NCBI RefSeq assembly: GCF_001306415.1
Contig: NZ_LDJX01000010.1
Span: 1 to 64,000 of the forward strand
Length of the DNA stretch: 64,000 bases
From: Croceitalea dokdonensis DOKDO 023
GTDB lineage: Bacteria > Bacteroidota > Bacteroidia > Flavobacteriales > Flavobacteriaceae
Direction of reading: 5' to 3'
The notes under the pieces are model-generated. The model was not told where the DNA came from. It ran no database searches and saw only the letters and a list, made by a program, of their open reading frames with translations. Every line of letters begins with the position of its first letter. The first letter of the stretch is position 1. Below, in pieces: positions 18,553 through 27,935 of this stretch. The translations under genes were made by a program, and so were the position numbers.

Positions 18553-19654
18553 AATTTGTTGCATATTCAATTATGCACCTCACTATAGAGGTCCGATTTA
18601 TCAATTAATGGATAAAAAACTGGATTGCGATTTTTATTTCGGTGACACGCTTGATTCACCCATAAAAAAAATGGATTACAGCAATTTATCCGGGTTTAAG
18701 AAAGAATTTAACACTTTTTCATTTTTTAATACCAGCTTTAAATGGAGCAACAACCTTTTAAATTTAGCATTTAAACCCTACTCGGTATATATTTTGACCG
18801 GGGAACCCAATGTTTTGAGCAACTGGTGGATTACAATCTTCGCGAGATTTTTAAATAAAAAAGTGTTTTTCTGGACACATGGTATCAAAACAAAAAACAA
18901 GCAACGCTTTTGGTGGTTTGAGAGAATTTTTTATTTATTGCCCAATAAAATTTTATTATATGGCAACGCCGCCAAAAAGAACATGCTAGAGTTAGGTTAC
19001 CCAGGTCATAAACTAGTAGTCATCTACAACTCCCTTAACCATGAAAAACAATTAAAAATTAGAAAAAGGCTTATGCCAACTACCATTTATATAGACTATT
19101 TTGGCAATAACCATCCTACCTTGGTCTATGTGGGTCGCTTATTAAAGGCAAAAAAATTGGACCAACTTATTATGGCAGTAGCCCTCTTGAATAATCAAGG
19201 TCATCACTGTAATTTGGCCTTAATAGGCCCTAAAGTAGATGTAAATAACATAGAATCGTTTTTAACCAAACAAAAATTATCTGATAAAGTTTGGATATAC
19301 GGAGCCTGTTATGAAGAAGAAAAACTAGGGGAATTGTTCTATAACGCAGCTGTTTGTGTTACACCAGGTTATATTGGGTTAACGGCCATCCATAGCCTAA
19401 CCTATGGCACTCCTTCCCTAACCCACGATAACCTAGATGAACATAGTCCGGAATATGAAGTAATCGTACCAAATAAAACGGGAGGGTTCTTTAAGCAAGA
19501 CGATATCAACGACCTGGCAGGCACTATTGAATATTGGATTGGGCTTGATGCCGATGAAAGGAAAAATAACAGGACCGCATGTTATGGCATAATTGACACC
19601 TATTGGAATCCCAGTAATCAAGTTAAGATATTAGAAAGCATTATTAATACGTAA
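18539..19654 (+). CDS. GT4-family glycosyltransferase (paralogue of the 23.7 kb gene)
   Basis: This is a GT-B fold transferase of 371 residues, expected to add a sugar to the lipid-linked repeat unit in the cytoplasm. The second Rossmann half begins at TLVYVGRLLKAKKLD, and the donor site region contains GYIGLTAIHSLTYGTP in place of the usual E-x7-E motif. An earlier start at 18518 is open, but the ATG at 18539 (MKKNKICC) is preferred. It overlaps the flippase stop by 14 bases, suggesting coupled translation. It closely resembles the protein encoded at 23665-24831, including the C-terminal IIDTYWNP stretch. DNA here is very AT-rich. Confidence 0.8.
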   Translation: MKKNKICCIFNYAPHYRGPIYQLMDKKLDCDFYFGDTLDSPIKKMDYSNLSGFKKEFNTFSFFNTSFKWSNNLLNLAFKPYSVYILTGEPNVLSNWWITIFARFLNKKVFFWTHGIKTKNKQRFWWFERIFYLLPNKILLYGNAAKKNMLELGYPGHKLVVIYNSLNHEKQLKIRKRLMPTTIYIDYFGNNHPTLVYVGRLLKAKKLDQLIMAVALLNNQGHHCNLALIGPKVDVNNIESFLTKQKLSDKVWIYGACYEEEKLGELFYNAAVCVTPGYIGLTAIHSLTYGTPSLTHDNLDEHSPEYEVIVPNKTGGFFKQDDINDLAGTIEYWIGLDADERKNNRTACYGIIDTYWNPSNQVKILESIINT

Positions 19655-19658
19655 TAAT

Positions 19659-20906
19659 ATGAAGGTTTTATGGATTAGTAATACCGTTTTTCCAGATTTG
19701 GCGGAATACATGGCACAAGGAACCCCAAACGTTGGAGGTTGGATGTACTCGTTGGCAAAAGACCTATCTAACGACGTCACAGAACTTGGCGTAGTATCTT
19801 TTGGCAATCAAAATATAGAATCAATCCATCTAAAGGGTATTAACTATTTTTTAATCAATTACAACTCTCTTTCAACAAAGGAAGTAGAGGCAAAATGGCA
19901 CGCCATTATTCAGACTTTTGAACCAGACTTAGTACACATTCATGGGACGGAATATACATTTGGCCTTAGTTTAATGAACACTTTTCCCAGTCTCAAATAC
20001 ATTGTCTCCATTCAAGGCTTGGTATCCATTTATAGTGATTTTTATTTAGGAGGTTTGAGGTGGCATACCATACTGGCAAATATTACCTTTAGAGACCTTA
20101 TTAAACGAGATACCCTGTGGCACGGTCAAAGGCGTTTTAAACATAGGGGAAAGTCCGAGAATGAATACTTTAAAAATACTAAATACTTTATAGGCCGCAC
20201 AAGTTGGGACAAGGCACATATTTTTAGTAAAAGACAGGATGCTGTTTACTTTTATGGCGGAGAACGTTTGCGTGAGGGTTTTTATACTTCACCAAAATGG
20301 ACATTAAAAAAAAGGAATGAAAAAATTATTTTTTTGAGTCAATGTGCTTATCCCATCAAAGGGTTGCACAAAGTGCTGGAAGCCTTGGCCATAGTGAAGC
20401 GAGAGTACCCAGAAATAATGGTAAAAATAGCAGGTGCCAACATTCTTGAAAAAAAGAAGGTTTTTGGAATTTCCTACAAAAGCGGTTACGCGAATATTAT
20501 TCTTGGTTTGATAAAAAAGTACAATTTGGAAAGGAACGTAGTATTTTTGGGCAATCAGAATGAAACCCAAATGATTGAACAGTATCTAAATGCGGATCTA
20601 TTTATTTGTCCCTCAAGTATTGAGAATAGTCCAAATTCCCTAGGTGAAGCACAAATATTGGGAGTCCCAGTAATAGCAGCCCAAGTTGGTGGGGTATGCG
20701 ATATGGCTCAACATAATGAAAACGCAATGTTGTACCGGTTTGAGGAAACAGCGGTATTGGCAATGCATATATTGGAACTACTCAATAACAAAGGACTTTG
20801 TAGCAAGCTTTCTGAAAATGCCATAAAAGTTGCATCCAAGAGACACTCTAAAGAATTAATTAAACAACAAGTCCTCCAAGCTTATTCCAAGATATTAAAT
20901 AACTAA
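19659..20906 (+). CDS. GT4-family glycosyltransferase
   Basis: This GT-B transferase has 415 residues. The N-terminal half shows the glycine-rich acceptor-side loop (GTPNVGGWMYSLA) and the strand LVHIHGTEY. The C-terminal half shows IIFLSQCAYPIKGLHKVLEA and the donor-binding motif CPSSIENSPNSLGEAQILGVPV, which contains the two family glutamates. It starts 4 bases after the previous gene. Its product should add one residue of the repeat unit; the sugar is not predictable. Confidence 0.85.
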   Translation: MKVLWISNTVFPDLAEYMAQGTPNVGGWMYSLAKDLSNDVTELGVVSFGNQNIESIHLKGINYFLINYNSLSTKEVEAKWHAIIQTFEPDLVHIHGTEYTFGLSLMNTFPSLKYIVSIQGLVSIYSDFYLGGLRWHTILANITFRDLIKRDTLWHGQRRFKHRGKSENEYFKNTKYFIGRTSWDKAHIFSKRQDAVYFYGGERLREGFYTSPKWTLKKRNEKIIFLSQCAYPIKGLHKVLEALAIVKREYPEIMVKIAGANILEKKKVFGISYKSGYANIILGLIKKYNLERNVVFLGNQNETQMIEQYLNADLFICPSSIENSPNSLGEAQILGVPVIAAQVGGVCDMAQHNENAMLYRFEETAVLAMHILELLNNKGLCSKLSENAIKVASKRHSKELIKQQVLQAYSKILNN

Positions 20907-20912
20907 ACTGCA

Positions 20913-21494
20913 ATGCTTTTAAAAATTTGGAGAACACGATTAGTATGGCTTTATTACCTAAGAAATTATGCCTATATAAAAATTAAAAAAGTACAATACG
21001 AATCCTACCCCACCATATCGGGAAAACTTTTTTTATTTGGTACGGGTTCCTTACAAATAGGCAGAGGAGTACGTATGAACTCGGGTACACGAGCTAATCC
21101 CATTGGAGGGGATAACAAGTTAATTATAAACGTTTTGCCCGGAGCCACTGTACAAATTGGCAATATGGTAGGTATGTCTAATTGCACCCTTGTTTGTCAT
21201 GAGTCCGTACGTATTGACGATAATGTGAAAATTGGTGGAGGTGTAAAAATATACGATACTGACTTTCATTCGTTACTAGCAGAACACCGCAAAAATCCCG
21301 AGACAGATAAACCGCTAACAGGTCCTATAACAATAGGAAAGAATGCTTTTATTGGCGGTCACTCCATCATTTTAAAAGGAGTTAGTATTGGTGCTAATTC
21401 AATTATTGGTGCTGGATCTTTAGTGACCAAAGATATTCCGCCAAATGAAATATGGGGTGGAAATCCCGCTAGGTTAATTAAGAAAACAAGCTAA
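20913..21494 (+). CDS. Left-handed beta-helix (hexapeptide) acyltransferase
   Basis: This 193-residue protein has hexapeptide repeats ([LIV]-G-x4) across its second half, such as GKNAFIGGHSIILKGVSIG. It has the catalytic-type histidine in YDTDFHSL and the C-terminal PPNEIWGGNPARLIK tail of the maltose/serine acetyltransferase-like family. It probably O-acetylates a sugar of the polysaccharide with acetyl-CoA. It lies 6 bases after the preceding transferase and 1 base before the polymerase gene. Confidence 0.85.
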   Translation: MLLKIWRTRLVWLYYLRNYAYIKIKKVQYESYPTISGKLFLFGTGSLQIGRGVRMNSGTRANPIGGDNKLIINVLPGATVQIGNMVGMSNCTLVCHESVRIDDNVKIGGGVKIYDTDFHSLLAEHRKNPETDKPLTGPITIGKNAFIGGHSIILKGVSIGANSIIGAGSLVTKDIPPNEIWGGNPARLIKKTS

Positions 21495-21495
21495 A

Positions 21496-22692
21496 GTGGA
21501 TATCATAAAAACATCTTTTATCAAATCATTTGGTATTGTTCCATTAGTTTTATTAATCGCTTATTTTCTCGATTTTTTTTATTATGGTTTTGTATTTGGA
21601 TATTGTTTGACTATCTACATCCTACTGCATGCTAAAGAGTTCAGTAAAATTTTAGATTTGGACTCAATAATATTGTTCATTTTTTCTGTGGTATACGCTA
21701 TTTTCTATGCTTTTGATCCCTATAGTGGCATGCAGTTCATTTTAGTTTATGCCCTCTTTCCCCTTGTATTTTATCTATTAGGAAAAAATATTGCAAAAAA
21801 AGCAAAGGGTAGTGAACAACTTTTTAATATTATTTTGGGGTTATCGGTGATATACTCGACGATTGCTTTGATATCCGTGCTATTGAACATTGCAAGTGGT
21901 GGTTTTGCCCAAACCGAAAGAAATATACCCTTACTTTGGGGGTCATCAGGCGCGGCCACTGGAACGGCAGCGTATTTATTTGCAAACATGTGCCTACCTG
22001 CACTACTGCTTTTTTCATTCAAAAAGAGAAAAATCCTCATAAACCTAATCTTAGTTACCGTTTATTGTTTGTCTATTTTAGCAGTTCTCAGACTGGGCAG
22101 TAGGACACAAATTGTAATTAGTGGTTTTACCCTTTTCGCAAGCTTACTTTTCTTGTTTAAAGTTCAATCACCTACCCGTAATTTTATAACATTACTGCTG
22201 GTTTTTTTCGGCCTCAATGCGGTGTTGACCACTGTGAACATAGACTTTGACTCTGATTTATTGAGTGCCTATGCAGATAGGATGGATAGCAAAAGTCATG
22301 GTGCTTCAACCGCTGGCGGTAGAACCGAACGGTGGGAAAAATCTTTAGAATATATGATTAAGAAACCTATGGGCTGGAAGGTGGATGATTTTGGCTATTC
22401 CCACAATTTGTGGCTAGATACGGCTCGGGGCGGAACCCTGCTCTCCTTCTTCTTTTTATGTTTATTTACCATTAGATCTTTAATCAAAGCATTAGGAATC
22501 ATCAGAAACCACTCTACAAATATTATTTTCAGGAATCAGGTTTTGGTATATACTTTGGCTTTTATGCTCCAATTCTTTGTAGAACCAATTTTAGAGGGTT
22601 CCGTACAATTATTTCTTTTTTATTGCCTTTTTCAGGGCGCTATTAACCAACAAAAAAACAACATTGTTAAGGGTAATAATTTGATTCAATAA
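21496..22692 (+). CDS. Wzy-like O-antigen polymerase/ligase membrane protein
   Basis: This 398-residue protein is almost entirely hydrophobic, with about ten to twelve helices. One large loop near residues 255-310 (DRMDSKSHG, TAGGRTERWEKSLEYM, then YSHNLWLD) matches the Wzy/O-antigen ligase pattern. It would polymerise repeat units on the periplasmic face. It starts with GTG one base after the acyltransferase stop, so translation is probably coupled. Low sequence similarity is normal for this family, so the call rests on topology, the loop and its place next to a flippase and glycosyltransferases. Confidence 0.75.
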   Translation: MDIIKTSFIKSFGIVPLVLLIAYFLDFFYYGFVFGYCLTIYILLHAKEFSKILDLDSIILFIFSVVYAIFYAFDPYSGMQFILVYALFPLVFYLLGKNIAKKAKGSEQLFNIILGLSVIYSTIALISVLLNIASGGFAQTERNIPLLWGSSGAATGTAAYLFANMCLPALLLFSFKKRKILINLILVTVYCLSILAVLRLGSRTQIVISGFTLFASLLFLFKVQSPTRNFITLLLVFFGLNAVLTTVNIDFDSDLLSAYADRMDSKSHGASTAGGRTERWEKSLEYMIKKPMGWKVDDFGYSHNLWLDTARGGTLLSFFFLCLFTIRSLIKALGIIRNHSTNIIFRNQVLVYTLAFMLQFFVEPILEGSVQLFLFYCLFQGAINQQKNNIVKGNNLIQ

Positions 22693-22767
22693 TATGATAA
22701 CAACTACAAAATTGTGTGGTAAGTTTTTATAAAATATTCAATACCAACCCTCTATCAACATCCAGTA

Positions 22768-23637
22768 ATGACTAAAATTGCAATTCTCCTTACCTGTTTT
22801 AACCGCAAGCAAAAAACCTTGGCTTGCCTGTCCGCCCTTAATGAGGCCATACAAAATGCACCGCCGGGCTACCACTTTACCATTTATTTGACGGATGATG
22901 GTTCCACAGATGGTACGGGGGAAGCCGTAATAAGCAGGTATCCCAAAATCAACGTTCTACAGGGCACAGGCAACCTGTATTGGGCAGGCGGTATGAGACA
23001 TGCTTGGCAAACGGCTTTATCTGGCAACTACGATGGGTTTTTGCTATTAAATGACGATACCCTTGTTTTTGAGCAGCTATTTCTGGAAATGGACAAAGCG
23101 GACGCATATTGCTTGGAACGCTATGGAAAAAAAGGAATTTATCTTGGGAGTACGCAGGATTCACAAAGCAAGAAAATGACCTACGGGGGAGCGAAACTCA
23201 CCAACCGGTTTTTATTTAAATACCATTTTCTGCCCCCCAATGGGAGCTACCAAGCTTGTGAATTGGGCAACGCCAACATTATGTACGTATCCAAAGAGGT
23301 AGTGGAGGGGATTGGGATTCTTTCTACTGCCTTTGTGCACGGGGTCGCAGATTATGATTATACGCTTTTGGCGGTAAAAAAAGGGTATCCCGTGTTGTCG
23401 CTCCCAGAATTTACGGGGTTCTGTGAACACGATCACAAAGATATCTATGAAGACTACCATACATTTCCCTTTAAAAAAAGATGGGATGTGCTGCATCATC
23501 CCTTGGGGCTGGACTTTGCCTCTAACCTTAACCTAATGAAGCGGCATTTTCCATTACGCATTCCGTTTGTGGCTCTATCTGCCGGTTTAAAACTTTTTTT
23601 GCCCACTGTATACCATAAGAGCAGAAAGCACCGTTAA
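22768..23637 (+). CDS. GT2-family glycosyltransferase
   Basis: This GT-A transferase has 289 residues. It opens IAILLTCFNRKQKTLACL, the nucleotide-sugar strand. Acidic motifs LTDDGSTDGTG and LLLNDDT follow and should hold UDP or dTDP and the metal. It resembles rhamnosyltransferase-like proteins of O-antigen loci (note TGNLYWAGGM), but the sugar is uncertain. A 75-base gap separates it from the polymerase gene, and its DNA is less AT-rich than the preceding block. Confidence 0.85.
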   Translation: MTKIAILLTCFNRKQKTLACLSALNEAIQNAPPGYHFTIYLTDDGSTDGTGEAVISRYPKINVLQGTGNLYWAGGMRHAWQTALSGNYDGFLLLNDDTLVFEQLFLEMDKADAYCLERYGKKGIYLGSTQDSQSKKMTYGGAKLTNRFLFKYHFLPPNGSYQACELGNANIMYVSKEVVEGIGILSTAFVHGVADYDYTLLAVKKGYPVLSLPEFTGFCEHDHKDIYEDYHTFPFKKRWDVLHHPLGLDFASNLNLMKRHFPLRIPFVALSAGLKLFLPTVYHKSRKHR

Positions 23638-23664
23638 CAATAGCAACAACAATGATGCTTCTTT

Positions 23665-24831
23665 ATGGCCCAAGAAAAGCCTTTGGTACTTTATGTTAAT
23701 AACATTGCCCCTTTGTACCGTAAAAATATTTGGTCTAAATTGGTACAGTCCAACAATATGGAGCTCCATTTCTTTTTTGGAAAAAACCGCTTTGACGGTA
23801 TTAAAACAATTGATTTTTCCCATGATTCCTTTAAAGGCAAAACCAACCGCTTGCATGAGGTAAAGAATTATTACCTTAAAGGAAAATATTTGGTTTGGCA
23901 ATCTTTTAAATTCAGGGAATGGTTAAAGAAAAAACCAACCGCCGTTATCTTACTAGGGGAGTTTACCGCATTGAGCAATTGGCTCTTTGCCCTGTACTGT
24001 AAAAGAAAAGGCATTACGGTTATTTTTAAGGGACATGGTATGTATGGGAATGAAACCGGATTAAAAAAAAGTCTTAGAACCACCTTTAACAAACTAGCGG
24101 ACAAGCACCTGGTCTATGAACGGCACGCAAAGCAGATGATGGCTAAAATGGGCTTTAAACCCCATACCATCCATGTGCTTTTTAATTCATTGGACTATGA
24201 TGAACATTTAAAATTAAGAAACACCTTGGGAGCACTGGACAAAAAAGAAGTATTTCCTTTTTTTGAGCGTCCAGAAATCCCCGTGCTATTATTTGTTGGC
24301 CGTCTTACCAAAATTAAAAAACTGGATATGTTGATTTCTGTGGCAAAAAAGTTGCTGGAGAGCGGCACAAAAGTGAACCTGCTATTTATTGGTGACGGTG
24401 TTGAAAAAGAACAGTTGCAGGAACAGGCCAGTAAGAACCTCCCGGCAGGAACCTATCACTTTTTTGGGGCCTGTTATGACAATGCCATTAATGCCAAGCT
24501 AATGGCAGCATCTGATCTCTGCGTTTCCCCTGGGAACGTAGGCCTCACGGCCATCCATAGCCTAAGTTTTGGAACACCCGTCTGTACCCACAACGATAGG
24601 CGCCATCAAATGCCAGAAGCACAGAGTATTGTGCCAGGAAAAAACGGAGTGCTTTTTGAGCGGGACAATATAGACGATATGGCCATTAAAATTCAAGAAT
24701 GGCTCCGTCTGGACGTGGACAGGGAAACCCTGAGAGCACAGTGCTACGAAATCATTGACACGTACTACAATCCATATTACCAAGTAAAAAGTGTGGAGAA
24801 CCTTATTTTAGGCGGTAAACCCTTGGTCTGA
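23665..24831 (+). CDS. GT4-family glycosyltransferase (paralogue of the 18.5 kb gene)
   Basis: This GT-B transferase has 388 residues. It matches the product of 18539-19654 across its length: both begin with a short strand and a YRK or YRG motif (APLYRKNIW against APHYRGPIY), share FVGRLTKIKKLDM against YVGRLLKAKKLDQ, share GLTAIHSLSFGTP, and end in IIDTYYNP. A gene duplication or two imports of one family is likely. It starts 27 bases after the GT2 gene. Confidence 0.85.
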   Translation: MAQEKPLVLYVNNIAPLYRKNIWSKLVQSNNMELHFFFGKNRFDGIKTIDFSHDSFKGKTNRLHEVKNYYLKGKYLVWQSFKFREWLKKKPTAVILLGEFTALSNWLFALYCKRKGITVIFKGHGMYGNETGLKKSLRTTFNKLADKHLVYERHAKQMMAKMGFKPHTIHVLFNSLDYDEHLKLRNTLGALDKKEVFPFFERPEIPVLLFVGRLTKIKKLDMLISVAKKLLESGTKVNLLFIGDGVEKEQLQEQASKNLPAGTYHFFGACYDNAINAKLMAASDLCVSPGNVGLTAIHSLSFGTPVCTHNDRRHQMPEAQSIVPGKNGVLFERDNIDDMAIKIQEWLRLDVDRETLRAQCYEIIDTYYNPYYQVKSVENLILGGKPLV

Positions 24832-24836
24832 CCAAG

Positions 24837-25919
24837 ATGCGATCGTCCAAATTGTTAACCAGAAAAAACAACCATATGCAAGTAACCAATAAAGACATCA
24901 TTGCCACATGGGTTTATCTTGATGGGGAAGAAGAAAAATCCAAGTACCCGAACAATACGGTAAAGGCAGATAGTGCCTCAGCAGAATTCCAAGCGGTGTA
25001 TTGGCGCTGTGTTGTGGTGTTTTTTGCGAGCTCCCTTCGTTTTCATAAAGAACAAAGACACCTTTTGTTTACCAATGCCAAAGAAGTCCCACAATTACCA
25101 GGCCTAGACCTTAACGCATTTTTTAAAAGCAATGGTATTGAGGTGGTCCATGTAGCCAATAAATATCCTTTGCCAAAAGGGTATCATGCCAATTTTAGGA
25201 ACCAGTTTTTTGAGTTTTCCATCATAGAGCACATGGCCAAAGAAATAAGTGATTCCACACAATTTCTGATGTTGGATTCTGACTGTATTTTCTCCAAACC
25301 ATTTTACCCGGCCATACAACCCTTGGATAGGGAAACCCCGGCGCGCACCTATGTGGTAGACCATGAACGTGATTACTTGATCAATGGGGTCACTGGGAAA
25401 GAAATGCGAAAATTATTTTCCCATTTTGGATTATCCATGGACAACAATCCCTATTACTCCGGTGGGGAAGCACTGTTTGCCAATGGTATTTTTATAAAAA
25501 ATGTAGCCAAGGACTTTCCCGAACTGTTTAAGGAACTAATCAACCTATGGAAAGCCAATAAAAGCAAGTTCAACGAAGAGGCGCATGTGCTTTCCTTCTT
25601 TTATTACAAATATGGTACCGACATTGGTGGCTTGGACACTACAGTTAAACGTATGTGGACCAACGCAAATTATTTTAGAAATGTTACCCCGGAAGATCAC
25701 CAATTACCTATCTGGCATTTACCCAATGAAAAGGGAACCGGTTTTGTGACCATGTTTAACGCAATTGCGCAAAACCAATTTCATTTTAAGGATCAAGAAA
25801 GTTATCTAGCGTACTGTAAGGACGCGATGCTCAACCCAAAAAACCACCCGGTCAACTATTACAAACGATTTAAACAACATGTTTATTTAATTTTGAACAA
25901 GCTACGTTTAGCAAACTAA
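24837..25919 (+). CDS. Unrecognised protein with GT-A-like DxD motif
   Basis: This 360-residue soluble protein matches no family I can name firmly. It has a glycosyltransferase-like acidic motif, MLDSDCIF, at about residues 142-149, preceded by a helix and strand and followed by a conserved-looking GGEALFANGIF segment. This suggests a GT-A fold that binds a metal-sugar nucleotide. It lies in a run of transferases, starting 5 bases after one and ending 22 bases before another, so a role in assembling the same glycan is plausible. An internal ATG at 24876 could be the real start and would give 347 residues. Confidence 0.6.
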   Translation: MRSSKLLTRKNNHMQVTNKDIIATWVYLDGEEEKSKYPNNTVKADSASAEFQAVYWRCVVVFFASSLRFHKEQRHLLFTNAKEVPQLPGLDLNAFFKSNGIEVVHVANKYPLPKGYHANFRNQFFEFSIIEHMAKEISDSTQFLMLDSDCIFSKPFYPAIQPLDRETPARTYVVDHERDYLINGVTGKEMRKLFSHFGLSMDNNPYYSGGEALFANGIFIKNVAKDFPELFKELINLWKANKSKFNEEAHVLSFFYYKYGTDIGGLDTTVKRMWTNANYFRNVTPEDHQLPIWHLPNEKGTGFVTMFNAIAQNQFHFKDQESYLAYCKDAMLNPKNHPVNYYKRFKQHVYLILNKLRLAN

Positions 25920-25941
25920 AAATAGCATGTAGCAGTTGCCA

Positions 25942-27165
25942 ATGGCCAAGAAAAAAGTAGTCCAAATTAATTCAGTTGCAGCTTACGGCAGCACGGGAAA
26001 TATTGCCAATACCATTGCGCTCCTTGCCCAACAGCAAGGCTGGCATCCTTTTTTTGCCTATGGTCGTAAAGAAGCAAAGACTAATATTCCCTTACTAAAA
26101 ATCGGGAACCGATGGGAACAGGCACGGCACCTAGTCGCAACCAGATTCTTGGATTCGCACGGATTACATAGCAAATCTGGAACCAAACGACTCATCGCAG
26201 CGCTTACTAGAATCCATCCAGACATCATACATTTACATAACCTTCATGGGTATTATCTGAATTATCAGTTATTGTTCCAATACATCAAACAACATAAAAT
26301 ACCGGTCATCTGGACCCTACATGATTGTTGGCCGTTTACTGGGCATTGTACCCATTTTGAATATGTCGGTTGCGAAAAATGGAAAAGCCAGTGCCACAGT
26401 TGTGAGTTAAAAGCAGACTATCCAAAAAGTTTGGTAACCGACCGCTCCCCAGAAAATTTTAAGGACAAAAAAGCTGCTTTTTCTGGAGTGGAAAACCTCA
26501 CCTTGGTACCCGTAAGCCAATGGCTAGGAAAAATTCTGAAGCAATCATTCCTTCAAGACTATCCCATAGAAGTCATCGGCAATGGATTGGACTTAGAACA
26601 ATTTAAACAAATAGATACCTTGCCGCGACCAAGCATTTTACCCCAAGGAAAAACCATTTATTTGGGTGTGGCCAGTGTCTGGAGCGAAACAAAGGGTTTG
26701 GGCGATTTTATAAAGGCTTCGGAATTATTAAAAGCTGACGAGCGGATTGTATTGGTGGGGCTTAACAAAAAACAGCTTGTGGGCTTGCCCAATAACATCA
26801 TTGGAATAGAACGCACAGAAAATAAAGAAGCCTTAATGGCCCTTTATAAACATGCTGATGTGTATTTGAATTTTACGTATGCAGACACCTATCCCACCAC
26901 CAACATTGAGTCCCTTGCGTGCGGCACTCCGGTAATTGCATACCAAACAGGCGGATGCACGGAAATGGTATCCGCTGAGGTGGGCAGGATTATAAAAGTG
27001 GGCGATTTTTCAACAGCACTGGATGTTGGACGGGATATCGTAAAAAATCCCTTACCCGTTGCGACTTTAAAAAAATATGTTGCTGGCCATTTTGATGCAA
27101 ACATCCAACTGAACAAATATATAGACCTGTATAACCGAATGACAAATTCTTATGTTAAAAGTTAG
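25942..27165 (+). CDS. GT4-family glycosyltransferase (WcaC-like)
   Basis: This GT-B transferase has about 407 residues. The opening KVVQINSVAAYGSTGNIA and the WTLHDCWPFTGHCTHFEYVGCEKW segment, with its cysteines, are typical of WcaC-like colanic acid transferases. The donor domain begins at YLGVASVWSETKGLGDF, and the motif NIESLACGTPVIAYQTGG carries the family glutamate. An in-frame TTG at 25936 extends it by two codons; the ATG at 25942 is preferred. It overlaps the next gene by 14 bases. Confidence 0.85.
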   Translation: MAKKKVVQINSVAAYGSTGNIANTIALLAQQQGWHPFFAYGRKEAKTNIPLLKIGNRWEQARHLVATRFLDSHGLHSKSGTKRLIAALTRIHPDIIHLHNLHGYYLNYQLLFQYIKQHKIPVIWTLHDCWPFTGHCTHFEYVGCEKWKSQCHSCELKADYPKSLVTDRSPENFKDKKAAFSGVENLTLVPVSQWLGKILKQSFLQDYPIEVIGNGLDLEQFKQIDTLPRPSILPQGKTIYLGVASVWSETKGLGDFIKASELLKADERIVLVGLNKKQLVGLPNNIIGIERTENKEALMALYKHADVYLNFTYADTYPTTNIESLACGTPVIAYQTGGCTEMVSAEVGRIIKVGDFSTALDVGRDIVKNPLPVATLKKYVAGHFDANIQLNKYIDLYNRMTNSYVKS

Positions 27166-27898
27166 CATTGTAACAGCGACCTATAATAGCGCCCAGTTCA
27201 TAAAAGACTGTGTGGAGTCCGTATATCGGCAAGATTACCAACACATAGATCACCTGATTATTGATGGAGCTTCTACGGACCATACCATAGCAGAGATAAA
27301 CAGTATTCCCAACAGGGTAGCCAACATCGTCTCGGAAAAGGACAAGGGCATTTATAACGCCATGAACAAAGGTTTGCAACTTGCGGATGGGGAAATCATC
27401 GGAATCTTAAATTCGGATGATTTTTATAATTCCGAAGATGTAATTTCAAAAGTGGTGGCCGCCTTTGAAACGACTAATGCCGATTGTGTCTTTGGTGACC
27501 TGTATTACGTAAACCAAGAGGACACTACAAAAATTGTGCGCAAATGGGTTACCGGACCTTACACGAAAAATGCCTTTAGAAAAGGCTGGCACCCGGCTCA
27601 CCCAAGCTTTTTTGTTAAAAAAGAAATCTATGAACGTTTTGGTTATTTTGATGAAGAACTCCAACTAGCGGCAGATTTTGAACTTATGCTCAGGTTTTTG
27701 GAAAAACATCGGATTGCTTGGAGCTATATTGAAAAACCATTGGTACGCATGCGGTTAGGCGGTGCAACCAGTAATGGCATTACCAATATGATTGAAGGCA
27801 ATAAAGAATGTATTAAAGCCTTTAAAAAAAACAAGATTCCTATCAACCCACTATATACCGTACGCCGACTGGTACCAAAACTCAAACAGTTTTTTTAG
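27152..27898 (+). CDS. GT2-family glycosyltransferase
   Basis: This GT-A transferase has 248 residues, beginning with VSIVTATYNSAQFI. The motif IDGASTDHT and the acidic LNSDDFY are where nucleotide and metal bind. A GWHPAHPSFFVKKEIYERFG segment is typical of the WcaA/PGL-like subgroup. It overlaps the preceding transferase by 14 bases, so the two are probably coupled. It is the last transferase before the carbamoyltransferase gene. Confidence 0.88.
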   Translation: MLKVSIVTATYNSAQFIKDCVESVYRQDYQHIDHLIIDGASTDHTIAEINSIPNRVANIVSEKDKGIYNAMNKGLQLADGEIIGILNSDDFYNSEDVISKVVAAFETTNADCVFGDLYYVNQEDTTKIVRKWVTGPYTKNAFRKGWHPAHPSFFVKKEIYERFGYFDEELQLAADFELMLRFLEKHRIAWSYIEKPLVRMRLGGATSNGITNMIEGNKECIKAFKKNKIPINPLYTVRRLVPKLKQFF

Positions 27899-27935
27899 AC
27901 CCAATACATAAAAGTTTCCCATAAAGTAAAAAATC

